A stretch of DNA of 64,000 nt from Pelobates cultripes (taxonomy: Eukaryota; Chordata; Amphibia; Anura; Pelobatidae), in NCBI GenBank assembly GCA_933207985.1, contig OW240920.1, positions 146,271,034 through 146,335,033 of the forward strand, in the 5' to 3' direction. The notes beneath the pieces are model-generated. The model was not told the DNA's origin, made no database searches, and worked only from the letters and a program-made list of their open reading frames with translations. Shown in pieces: positions 11,966 through 21,905 of the stretch. The first letter of the stretch is position 1; each line of letters begins with the position of its first letter. Position numbers and translations under genes: made by a program.

Positions 11966-13267
11966 TGTGACAGACCGCCTGGCACCCCAACTGGGTGCGT
12001 CCGCCAATTACTGCTTCCTAGCAACGGTGAGTACTTCCAGCACTCCACCAGACACCACCAGCACCTTAGTCCCCAAGTCCAGCATTACAGCTTGGCTGGG
12101 AACTCGCCGTCCTCCACCCACCCTGGACCCAAGACCAGGATCCAGCTTCCAGTGGGTGAACCTTTCCTACTCCAGAGAGTATAGCAGGAACAGCTCTCAC
12201 AAGAGCTATTGATTATAGCACACCAAACAGAAGGGAGACAGCTGTATAGCTTTCTCCCACAAACATGAGACGAGGCTTTTACGCTGCGGGATAACTGGAA
12301 CTGGTTTATTGGTAGCCACAACTGGCCTTTTATGTCAATCACCATGCAAGGGGCACTCCCCCATTACCTGAAAGTAGACTGCAACAAAATTATACAAACC
12401 AATGACATTGGCCCCCAGGTCCAGGATACTCCCATACATAAGAATGCAATACCTCCCTTATGCCTGGGAGATAATTGAATCAGATTCTTACTCAATTATC
12501 TCCAGGCACAAAAAACTAAATTTTCAACAACACCCCGAAAGTACCCCCAAAACCCATGGAATTCCCACAAAAGTTACATCCCTTGATAGCCATGATCTGG
12601 GTGACCAACATATCCAAAAATCACCCAGATCAGTTCTGGGGTTCAGGATTTTCATGGAGGTCTTAGTTTGACCGACTGCACACGAAACTACTGCCCACAA
12701 GTGTTCCATAAAATCAGGCTGTGGGGCCTGTCAATTTTGGGAATACGAAATAAAGTCAAAATACCGAACGTAGTGGTTAGGGGGTAGGCACAGTCTATTT
12801 CTCTCATTCGGGAGCTTGCTCCCACCGAACGCTGCTCTTCCCATACAAATCCAGCCGAACATATGTTTATATAGAAGTCCCAGCGGTGTTCGCGCCGTCA
12901 AGTGTCCGAATATAGTTCCATTCATTCGACGACCAAACACCGCTGTATGTGTTCGCGGCTAAAGATGGCCGCTGCCACGTGTTCGCAAGCGACCACCCAG
13001 CCGATCACCAATTAAGTTGCGGTTACATATGTATCAGGGAGGTTAATGAGCTGCACACTCCACTTGCGGGTGGTCCGACCATTCGTTAGTTTGTTCGGTA
13101 TATGAACACAAACTTCTGATCTGTTTGGTAAGCCCCGAATACCGAACTGTATAAGTCCAAAAGACACGAACAGTGTTTTTAACCAAGGTTCATCACAGGG
13201 GCCATAGTCCTGGGGCAGGGGGCTGACAAGTAGGCTCCTCCAAAAGGCCGTGGTTACTTTCGCCACA
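11966..13267 (-). mobile_element. Solo LTR, copy A
   Basis: On the plus strand the block begins TGTGACAG and ends GCCACA. It is flanked by a perfect 5-bp duplication, CAGAC, at 11961-11965 and 13268-13272. TG...CA ends with a 5-bp TSD are the signature of an integrated LTR. Internal homology to copy B runs in minus orientation: both share the segment with GCGGTGTT, GGACACTT and GAACACCGCT, then a TATA-like CATAAAA and a downstream AATAAA on the minus strand near 12300-12340. No coding interior or second LTR is present, so it is a solo LTR left by recombination. Confidence 0.85.
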
Positions 13268-13510
13268 CAGACAAACACACACACACACACACACACACAA
13301 TGAATTCCTTACACACACACATAAAACATTATTTACACACACAGAAACATACAATGCATTCCTTACACGCACACAGAAACACACAATGCATCCCATACAC
13401 ACACAGGAACACACAATGCATTCCTTACACACAGACACACACAGAGACACACACACTGCATCCCTGACAGACAGACACACACACACACACACAAGCACAC
13501 CATGCATCAC
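13268..13510. repeat. CA-rich minisatellite, right part
   Basis: Continuation of the 11880-11960 array after the LTR insertion: units with ACAATGCATTCCTTACACAC, and pure CA runs at about 13273-13300 and 13471-13492. Confidence 0.88.
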
Positions 13511-15335
13511 TTACACATACTAAATCTTCTATACTCACACATGAAGCCCTTGTTAGCATTGACCTGCATAGCCTAAGGTCGCATTCACTAGCAAATGATG
13601 CAATCTCTGTTTCTAGTGACTCTGTTTATACCCATGTCTTATCTCATCCTTCACGTCATACATACTCATTATAGACTGTTATACCTCCCAAGTGTCCTTA
13701 TTTAGCAGAAACAGTCCCTATTTTGGAACGAAATCACTCAGTCCCTCTTTTCTATCCTAATATCCCTCTTTTCTAGGAGCTCCATATTGTTGCTGTTTGT
13801 AAAATTAAAGTGCCCCTTTGAGTCCATATGAAATATTAGGAGCTGTGGTTTGGCAGGCTAGTCGGACCCAAATATTGGCATATCTCTGGAAATATCCCAG
13901 TGAGTGCCGATGTGAAGGGGTTATTGAAATCAAAAAAATTACAATTTTGGTTGGGGAAAAAAATTGTTTTACCAAATAATAAAGTTACAGTGCCATAGAC
14001 ATTTCTCCACCTATTTTATTCTGATAACCTAAAGCAGAAATAAATATTTGTCTCATCTCTAATTAAACATACAGACATTGAGGCCAAACTTGAAACAGTA
14101 GTAAAGGGTCAACGCTGATAGAACAAACTGGGAAAAGTGAAATTAAGGCAGCTTTCCTCCAAAAGGAAGGGAATCCCTCTATCCCTATAGTAGTGAGGTA
14201 AGTACAAAATATAAAAGGATTAGAGGATTAGCGGCACTCTAGAAAGACACTGGTGAGAATATTATAATCAGCATAAGATGCCTTAAATAGGTCTACAATA
14301 GAAAGTTACACTTAAAAAATGGAATAGAATAAGAGACTTAAAATACAAATAAATATAAAATAAGATAACTAGAATACTAAAAAATAAAATATTAAATATA
14401 TGTCCAAGATAGAGAGTCCAATCATGAACTTGTTCATGGAAAATCTTCTTGTTGTGATATCAGATGCGGTCCGTATGTGGAGAGAAGGAGGGGATAATGG
14501 TGCAGTATGTCCAGAAAATATAAAAATAAGAATAAAAGTATATATGGTCCTACTCACGTTTTTTAGAGCTTTAAACCAGCTCTAGTATGAAAGGCGTACA
14601 GTGGTACAATCCCCACTTATAGAATACGTGAGGCCAACGTTGCATTTCATTTTTCTTAGCAATTATACGGCCGATATCTGTGGTTATTGGGTGCAAAGAA
14701 GAGCAGTGGGGGTGGATGCCCCAATCTCCCACTCTGAGCGGAGGACCTGGTGGGAGAGCATACCGAGACAGTGGTGATCCAAACCCTGGGATGTCTTTAT
14801 AAGGTCACAATAGGGTTACATTCAGGATGCGGCTATGCGGATGCACGGATGGGGTACAGTACATAATATTTCTTTTTGTTTTTTGTTTTTTTCTGATTTT
14901 GCATTCAGTCTAAAATTCTGTCTCTTCTCTATTTCTCCCAAGCACAAGACTTGAATGAAAGCTATATAGTAAAATTAGAATTAAATAAACAATTTATTAA
15001 ATCCTTTTTGGCGTGAGCCCAGAGACCAGAGGAGAATGTGTACAAGAGAGGTGCCATGTTTATAAACCAAACGGTTTAATTTTACTTTATACCATTTTTT
15101 TTCCAATCACTGCCAACATTCCATTAAACATTATTTTGTTCCGGACCTCCCAAAAGTCCCAATTTCAGAGAGATAGTTATAGCTATGTTATGGTTCTGGC
15201 CACATAGCGTGTAGCATGAATGCATCATTAGATGAACTTGCTCAGGGCGCTAGCTACATACAGAGAGCTCCACAGTGCTCCTTGCATGGTCTGCCTCAGT
15301 GGGCTGGCCTGTGAGACTGGCAGGGTGCTGGGCAT
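13511..15335. other. No gene seen; AT-rich intergenic DNA
   Basis: About 1.8 kb without a recognisable exon. A segment near 13690-13800 (CCCTCTTTTCTATCCTAATA, then CTAGGAGCTCCATATTGTTG) matches the reverse complement of sequence near 33050-33110, so it is an interspersed repeat. The A/T-rich block at 14280-14400 could be retroelement 3' DNA, but I cannot place it. Confidence 0.45.
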
Positions 15336-16081
15336 CATAGGTGTGCGCACGGGGTGTGCCGGGTGCCTGGGCACACCCTAATCCCCGTGGCACGCCTATG
15401 GTTTGAGTCCTGCAGGAACAGCGTTCCTGCACTTTTTTTGAGCAGGAACGCTGTTCCTGCAGGCACTCAGTGCCCCCTGTTTCACCTCTTGCCCCTGTCA
15501 TGGGGAGGGCAAGAGGTGATGGATTCCCCCCCCCTCAGCGCGCGGCGAGGGAGCTCTCTGCTGTCTGCTCTCTGCTCCCTCTCGCCGCGCGCTGATGCCG
15601 GGAGCCGGAATATGACGTCATATTCCGGCTCCCAGCTCCAGCAGACAGCCCGCGCGGCGAGAGGGAGCAGACAGCAGACAGCTCCCTCGCCACGCGCTGA
15701 GCTGCAGAGAGGCGCCCGCCCCCACTGGACCCTAGGGAAAAGTCCACCAGCACTCCAGGTAGGAGGCTGGGTGGACATTTTAAAAAAAAAATATAATAAT
15801 TTGTGTGTGTGTGTGTGTGTGTGAGTATGTGTGTGTGTGTGTCAGTGTGTGTGTCTGTGAGTGTGTGTGTGTCTGAGTATGTGTGTGTGTCAGTGTGTGT
15901 GTGTCTGTGAGTATGTGTGTGTCTGTGAGTATGTGTGTGTGTCTGTGAGTATGTGTGTGTCAGTGTGTGTGTCTGTGAGTATGTGTGTGTCAGTGTGTGT
16001 GTCTGTGAGTATGTGTGTGTCTGTGAGTGTGTGTCTGTGAGTATGTATGTGTGTGTGTCTGTGAGTGTGTGTGTGTGTACG

Positions 16082-16112
<31 letters not shown>

Positions 16113-16658
16113 GCAGAATCGGCGCTATCTGAGTGCCGGCTCTGCTCTAAGCCTTCATAGGCCGGCGGGGAGACCAAAGATCTACCTCACCGGCCCACAG
16201 CAGCATGGAGGGAGGCAGTAGAGGACCCAGGGAGCTCTAGACAGAAGCTCCGCCAGGTTCCTCTCGCGATATCTGAGCATAGCTGCGGGCAACGCTCCGA
16301 TCTCGCGAGAGTTAACTCTAGCCCCACAGGCTAGAGTTCACTCTCCACTGGACCACCAGGGATGGCACATGGCAGCAAGGATTTACTAATCTGCCAAATC
16401 CCTCCAAACATACAGCACACACACATACAGCACCTACACACATACAGCTCACACACACACAGTACACTAACCGCACCCTCACAAACACATACAGCACCTT
16501 TAAAAAAACACAACACCCTCACACACAGCACACTAACAGCACCCTCACAAACAGCACCCTCACAGGACAAACATACACACACAAACACCCTCACACACAA
16601 ACAGCACAGTCACAAACACGCACCCTCACACACACATCACACTAACAGCACACACAGC

Positions 16659-16716
<58 letters not shown>

Positions 16717-16795
16717 TATATACACACACACGCGCGTGGCGTGTGTTTGTGCTTTAGGGTGCACACCCTAATGCAATAGGCTGCGCACGCCTATG
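15336..16795. mobile_element. Non-autonomous hAT-type element with 8-bp TSD
   Basis: The left end begins CATAGGTGTGCGCAC and the right end finishes GCGCACGCCTATG, imperfect terminal inverted repeats. A perfect 8-bp duplication, CTGGGCAT, flanks it at 15328-15335 and 16796-16803, the hallmark length for hAT insertions. The interior holds a hairpin (15409-15453), a palindrome of about 170 bp centred on TGACGTCA (15535-15702), a CACTGGACCCTAGGGAA motif, a TG microsatellite (15800-16078) and a CA/TA microsatellite (16390-16730). No transposase frame exists. Its flanks resemble units of the 66-bp minisatellite, so it landed at the edge of that array. Confidence 0.85.
15535..15702. repeat. Large palindrome centred on a CRE-like octamer
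   Basis: Two arms of about 83 bases (starting TCAGCGCGCGGCGAGGGAGC and ending CTCCCTCGCCACGCGCTGA) are inverted copies with a few differences. The central 34 bases (15600-15633) are a perfect palindrome whose middle reads ATATGACGTCATAT, containing the full TGACGTCA octamer. As RNA or single-stranded DNA this would form a long GC-rich hairpin. Whether CREB/ATF factors bind it is not shown by sequence. Confidence 0.9.
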
Positions 16796-17935
16796 CTGGG
16801 CATGCGGTAATAACCTGCCTTACCCCATAATCACACGGTATACAGAGCTCCCCCTACATCCAGGGATTCTGGGTAATAACCCGCTTTACCCCATAATTCA
16901 GTATACAGAGCTCTCCCTGCAGCCAGGGATTCTGGGCAATAACCCGCGTTATCCTATAATCACACTGCATACAGAGCGCCCCCTGCAGTCAGGGATTCTG
17001 GGTAATAACCTGCCTTACCCCATAATCACACAGTATACAGCTCGCCCCCTGCAGCCAGGGATTCTGGGTAATAACCCGCTGTACCCCATAATCACACGGT
17101 ATACAGAGCTCCCCCTGCAGCCAAGGATTCTGGGTAATAACCCGCATTACCCCATAATCACACGGTAGACAGAGCTCCCTCTGCAGCCAGGGATTCTGGG
17201 TAATAACCCGCCTTACCCCATAATTAAGTATACAGAGCTCTCCCTGCAGCCAGGGATTCTGGGTAATAACCCGCCTTACCCCATAATCCCACAGTATACA
17301 GAGCGCCCCCTGCAGCCAGGGATTCTGGGTAATAACCCACCTTACCCCATAATCACACGGTATACAGAGCTCCCCCTGCAGCCAGGGATTCTGGGTAATA
17401 ACCCGCCTTACCCCATAATCACACAGTATACAGAACTGCCCCTGCAGCCAGGGATTCTGGGTAATAACCCGCCTTACCCCATAATCACACAGTATACAGA
17501 GCTCCCCCTGCAGCCAGGGATTCTGGGTAATAACCCGCGTTATCCTATAATTACACAGTATACAGCGCGCCCCCTGCAGCCAGGGATTCTGGGTAATAAC
17601 CCGCCTTACCCCATAATCACACAGTATACATAGCTCCCCCTACAGCCAGGGATTCTGGGTAATAACCCGCCTTACCCCATAATCACACAGTATACAGAGC
17701 GCCCCCTGCAGCCAGGGATTCTGGGTAATAACCTACCTTACCCCATAATCACACAGTATACAGAGCGCCCCCTGCAGCCAGGGATTCTGGGTAATAACCC
17801 GCCTTACCCCATAATCACACAGTATACAGAGCGACCCCTGCAGCCAGGGATTCTGGGTAATAACCTGCCGTACCCCATAATCACACAGTATAAAGAGCTC
17901 CCCTGCAGCCAGGGATTCTGGGTAATAACCCGTCT
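16787..17935. repeat. Minisatellite, 66-bp unit, about 17 copies
   Basis: The unit contains CTGCAGCCAGGGATTCTGGG, then TAATAACCCGCCTTACCCCA and TAATCACACAGTATACAGAG. Starts are 66 bases apart, for example 17311 and 17377. Copies are about 90 percent alike by eye, with occasional deletions of the CACAC segment. Confidence 0.93.
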
Positions 17936-18599
17936 TTCTCTATACACAATCCCATCTATTCCTACTACATGGCAGCACTGATTACCATGTGCCAGCGATA
18001 CATGCTGTAAAAATGCAGATTAAAGCAGTATTTTCAGTACTTGTATATGTGAAGCAATCCGAATAGACAGGAGAAAAACAAATCCATGCAAAGGAGAGAA
18101 TGTGGGCCTGGCTGATTTCTGAAATGCAATATTACTACAATATCTTTGCATGGGGCCTTGACATGTGTCCAGGAATATGTTCTGTAGCTCTCGGTTTAAC
18201 TAGATGTCCTGGGAGAGAAGGAACAATATTACGGCATCTTCTGGCTTCTGTCCGTGATTGGTTCCCCAAGGGCCGACTTCTATCAGATCCATACTCTCCC
18301 CCACGCATTCTCTTGGATCACATTGTCGATTGTTGCTGTACTATCTCCACGTTCTGTTTAACACTTTAAATGAACCATCTGTTTGGCTTTCTGAGTTACA
18401 TGCTAAAACACGCCACCTTTCACAAATTTCTAATTAAAAAATCTTCTCCTTAACCTCTACCTCTGATCTGGTATTCACTCACATTCATCGGTTAATGACT
18501 GACGTTATCTGAAGGGACCCCGTACATTAGAGTGACAACATGGAATAAATTCTTAGCTCCTCACAGAGGTTTCCTGAGGTCTGCTGATAACGTACATAT
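17936..18599. other. No gene seen
   Basis: Intergenic DNA between the 66-bp array and the DIRS element. No feature recognised. Confidence 0.4.
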
Positions 18600-18667
18600 T
18601 ATAGAAGCCATATAATTGTAGATTATGCTAACGCAGTGTACCTATAATCTTAATTTTATGAAGGACA

Positions 18668-18805
18668 GGAGGCGAGTATTTTTCATAATCTCTCTTAACT
18701 AAAACTCCAGCGGCACAGGTTTAACAATAAAATTTAGTGAAAAAAACATTGCCACAGGGTATAAAAGGCCTCTCCCCCTGTATCACTGCCTCTTTCTTTG
18801 ATGTG
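18668..18805. repeat. DIRS inverted terminal repeat, left (3' side)
   Basis: Matches the reverse complement of 25560-25705. Shared blocks include CATAATCTCTCTT, ACTAAAACTC, TTTAACAATAAA, TTTAGTG, AAAAAAACATTG and GTATAAAAGGCC. The TATAAAAGG string looks like a core promoter, as expected in a DIRS terminal repeat. Confidence 0.85.
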
Positions 18806-18962
18806 ATATAACCATAAACACATCCTGTAAATTCAATAAACAACGATAACAATGAAGATTCAGACTGTAAACGAGTGTGAAGACAATCCCATATATCGAT
18901 CCACGAAGAAGAATCAAACTGAAAAGAAACAAAAGACGTGAAACGGACTTGGAAATGAACTG

Positions 18963-19020
18963 TTATTATTATCATTATTGCTATTTATATAGCGCAAGCT
19001 TATTCCGCAGCGCATCACAA
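18963..19020 (-). repeat. LINE-type 3' tail fragment inserted in the DIRS element
   Basis: TTATTATTATCATTATTGCT followed by ATTTATATAGCGCAAGC and ATTCCGCAGCGC is the reversed form of the GCGCTATATAAAT plus AAT-repeat tail seen at 33500-33540 and, reversed again, at 62155-62215. Such tails end L2/CR1-like retroposons. Confidence 0.6.
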
Positions 19021-19274
19021 AAAAAAGGGGAATTTACCAAATGAGACAATAACATTTTTGTTACAGGAACAATAGGTAGTTGAGGATAAATACATTAATA
19101 TATATAGTCAAATTGTACGGAATAAGTAATCATAACAGATAATAATCGCAATCTCAATATGTGTGATATAAAATAAACCACATAATAATTAAATAAACAC
19201 CCCCCTGAATTCAAATCTTTATTGAAGTACAAACCAATGAATCATATAAACAGGGAGGGGAAAGAAGGGTGGGA

Positions 19275-19362
19275 AAATACTCGCCTCCTGTCCTTAATAA
19301 AATTAAGATTATAGGTACACTGCGTTAGCATAATCTACAATTTTATAACATGACAGGAGGCT
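19275..19362. repeat. DIRS internal complementary region
   Basis: The left part, starting CTCGCCTCCTGTCCTTAATA and running to about 19340, is the reverse complement of about 18615-18685. The right part, ACAATTTTATAACATGACAG then GAGGC, matches the outer edge of the right terminal repeat (reverse complement of about 25690-25715). Joining the outer edges of both ITRs in one internal spot is diagnostic of the DIRS circular-intermediate mechanism. Confidence 0.8.
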
Positions 19363-19377
19363 TTGTATTTTGCATTT

Positions 19378-19565
19378 TTAAAGGTGTGGATGAGGAGCAA
19401 AAGAAGCCTGAGAAACCTGACGGAATGAACAAACACGGAATGTATTATCTCTAGTCCAGTCCGCGGATCGCAATATGTCGGTAGACGAAGCACCCGCCGG
19501 AAAGACCGAGTGAGCAACAAAACAAGAGTCTGCATCTGCTAGGGATATCCGCCAGCAAAAGGTAA
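19378..19565 (-). pseudogene. DIRS tyrosine recombinase, C-terminal remnant
   Basis: The minus-strand frame ending with TAA at 19378-19380 reads ...VAHSVFPAGASSTDILRSAD, then WTRDNTFRVCSFRQVSQASF, before the stop. The HS-x5-AS-x3-DIL-x2-ADW-x4-TF pattern is that of DIRS recombinases near the catalytic His/Arg/Tyr region. Family members usually have an F-Y motif after TFR; here the positions read V-C-S-F, so the nucleophilic Tyr appears lost. Upstream the frame is broken, so only a tail of the enzyme survives. Confidence 0.7.
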
Positions 19566-20230
19566 AATAAGAGGTCCCGACTAGGGTGTCCTATCCTAGT
19601 AAAGTGTCCACCATGCAGAAGCGCTAAAACAGTCCGAAAAACTGGATATGAGACGGAGGAAGTTCCATCTTAGTCCGACGCGAGATAGAAAATACATTCC
19701 TTCTAGAAAGAAGGAAAAACGTCTACGCTCGAACGTCCGCAACCTATCGAAAGAAAAGGACACAAAAGTGTAAGTATCGCTGACAGTTGGAGCATCCAAT
19801 TCCGAAGTAAAGCGTCCACTGCCTTGTACTCCGGATCCGGAAGCCAGCTAAAACAACTTTGTAATTACAATACAAACACAATGGATGGAGCAATATTTGT
19901 TCTCTCCTCTTCTCCAATATATGGCTGTGGAGATAGAGAGATATACAAAATAGTGTAGATCATTTACAATATATATTAAAGTGCAATAGGTGCAAGGAAA
20001 CACTCACAAAATCAGAGCCAAGGAACCTGGCTCTGGTATAGATGGCTTCTGGATCTATTGTAGGGTGATCCTTAACCCTTCTGTAGCTGGAGTGGTCTCC
20101 AATAAATAGAAGAGGATCCAGAGGATGGGGTAGCAAAAGTAAAAACTACTTTATTATAAAAAATATACATAAAATATTAATTAAAAGATAGAAGAATAAA
20201 ATATAAGTGGTAAATAATAAGCCAATAAGC

Positions 20231-20255
20231 GTTTCGCCAATAGTGGCTTCCTCAG
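20231..20255 (-). ncRNA. Hammerhead-ribozyme-like core
   Basis: On the minus strand 20255-20232 reads CUGAGGA, A, stem GCCA, loop CUAU, stem UGGC, GAAA, followed by C. This fits the conserved CUGANGA / stem II / GAAA core with a perfect 4-bp stem II. Penelope-like elements are known to carry hammerhead motifs in their terminal repeats, and the motif lies downstream of the GIY-YIG frame as expected for the 3' repeat. I could not define stems I and III or the cleavage triplet by eye, so activity is unproven. Confidence 0.5.
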
Positions 20256-20334
20256 TCAGCTTTCAATAATGTGTCCAGTTAATGTCTTTAAATAAGTCCT
20301 TCTTCTCTTGTATTTCGCGGTAAAAATCCGCTGT

Positions 20335-20614
20335 GGAACGCATACATGCGTTCCATGTCTCCACTTGCGTTCATTTCCTCCCTTCCGGCCACGCCGATAT
20401 TGCGACGTCACTTCCGGATCCTGACGTCACTTCCGGATTGTTCCTCCGAGTGGAACGCACGGTGCGTTCCACTCCTTCTAATACCTCCAATTCACACAGT
20501 GAGGCGCTTCAGTGGGACGCAAGTGTGCGTTTCAGTCTCCCTCCACATAATAATATTGCACACATCTTCTATTCATATGGTCGGGCACTTCGATGGAACG
20601 CAAATATGCGTTCC
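20335..20614. repeat. Four regularly placed short palindromes
   Basis: Palindromes with a GGAACGCA...TGCGTTCC pattern occur at 20335-20354 (GGAACGCATACATGCGTTCC), 20452-20470 (GGAACGCACGGTGCGTTCC), 20514-20533 (GGGACGCAAGTGTGCGTTTC, imperfect) and 20595-20614 (GGAACGCAAATATGCGTTCC). Arms are conserved while the middle bases differ, suggesting selection or templated copying of hairpin structure within the Penelope 3' region. Confidence 0.85.
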
Positions 20615-21032
20615 AAACTCTTCCTCTTCTCCCTCCACACTATAAAATCTCATATACATAGGAACAAGGGCATAATGAATTGTACAAAAACATAATAAAT
20701 TCATATGTTAATTCATCCTCTTAACATATTCATTCTGCTAGAATGTAGCCATATAATGAAACACCCAGTTTTTAAAGTGACCATGCTTCTTTCATAAATA
20801 TAGTGCATATAAAGAATAGTAGATTTAAAAAAAAAAAAAAGTAAATTTAAAAAGACAGTGAATATTTCATAAAGTGACCATGCAAATGTTGCCATAGTGA
20901 ATATACAAGTAAAAAATAAATATAATAATTGGATATCTTACTCTTATTCTATATAAAACATATTTATTATGTAAAAAAATGGAAAGCTATGTCCTTATTC
21001 ATACCTAATATATATTAAAACTATCAATCAAT

Positions 21033-21905
21033 TTATAAGAAATGACATAACTCGAAATCTTGGTTGAGTCCATATGGAATTAGTGTTTTTAGATTGTAGA
21101 TGCACTTCATCTCCTCCTCTCCAATCTTTTTATTAAAGTCACCCCCCCTCCAATCTCTATGTATTGCTTTTATCGCACAAAAGGACATATTTTTGGGATC
21201 TTTGTTGTGGTATAGATTAAAATGATTGGAAACACTATGCGTCTCCAATCCTTTTTTTATATTTCTAACATGTTCTTCAATCCTTGTGTGTACATTTCTA
21301 ATTGTTCTTCCTACATATATGAGGTCACAGGGACATTTTAAAATATAGATGACATTTTTGGAAAAACATGTTAGCTGATTCCTTATCGTAAATGTTTTGT
21401 CTTTTTGATACTGAAAGGAGGTAATATGTCTTTTCTTTTGGTTAGTTTCCCTGCAAGCTAAGCAGGAACCGCATCCATAAAAACCTTTGTTTTTATTTAA
21501 AGAATGTTCATTATGTTTCGTGGTAAAACTGCTTTTCACAACTATTTGCTTTAGGTTTTTACACCCTCTATATACTACCATAGGTTTGGAAGGTAAAATC
21601 TGTTTTAAAATAGGATCTTCATGTAATATAGACCAGTATTTATGGATAATTCTTCTTATCTTTGTATTGTTTCCACTATGATGGCATATAAAGGGAATCT
21701 TTGATTGACCATTATTCTTCAAGTCTCTTTTCTTTTTTGTTGTTTCCCCTTTGTATCTAATAAGATCTTTTCTCTTTATCAATTTAACCTCTTCCATACA
21801 AGTTGTTAACTCTATTGGATTATATCCTTTTTCCACAAATTGTTCTCTAATTTTTTCGGCCTGTGTTATATAGTAATTATATCTGTAATTGCCTGTTGGA
21901 CCAGG
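21033..21905 (-). pseudogene. Penelope-like polyprotein, C-terminal GIY-YIG endonuclease part
   Basis: About 290 uninterrupted codons end at the TGA/TAA side at 21033. Counting from the first Met at 21920: a linker with the CGSCLAC zinc-binding motif at residues 150-156, then a GIY-YIG nuclease with VIYIL (190-194), IYVGRT (201-206), TRIEEH (212-217) and a C-terminal TLIPYGLNQDFE (279-290) typical of the Penelope group. The enzyme would nick target DNA for reverse transcription. The N-terminal RT domain is absent, and the first dozen residues derive from the neighbouring DIRS sequence. The frame is intact, implying a fairly recent insertion, but the protein is only a fragment. Confidence 0.85.

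Larger units (their letters stand above)
20130..21905 (-). mobile_element. Penelope-like retroelement, 5'-truncated, inserted in the DIRS element
   Basis: The minus strand carries the C-terminal GIY-YIG endonuclease part of a Penelope-type polyprotein, then a 3' region with a hammerhead-like motif (20255-20231). The coding homology starts abruptly at about 21905, where DIRS RNase H sequence ends, so the 5' RT part is missing. The lower boundary is uncertain; the A/T-rich block at 20130-20220 or sequence down to about 19860 may also belong to it. Confidence 0.75.

Noticed and set aside
13012..13296. A minus-strand frame with PLPQDYGP that could be a retroviral protein piece
   Set aside because: It lies within solo LTR copy A and reads from the CA microsatellite. 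A similar DYGP string in copy D (near 55690) reflects shared LTR sequence, not evidence for a coding gene.
15535..15850. GC-rich block at 15.5-15.7 kb as a CpG-island promoter with a gene
   Set aside because: The GC content comes from the palindrome inside a hAT element with defined 8-bp duplications; open frames there are mirror translations of the two arms.
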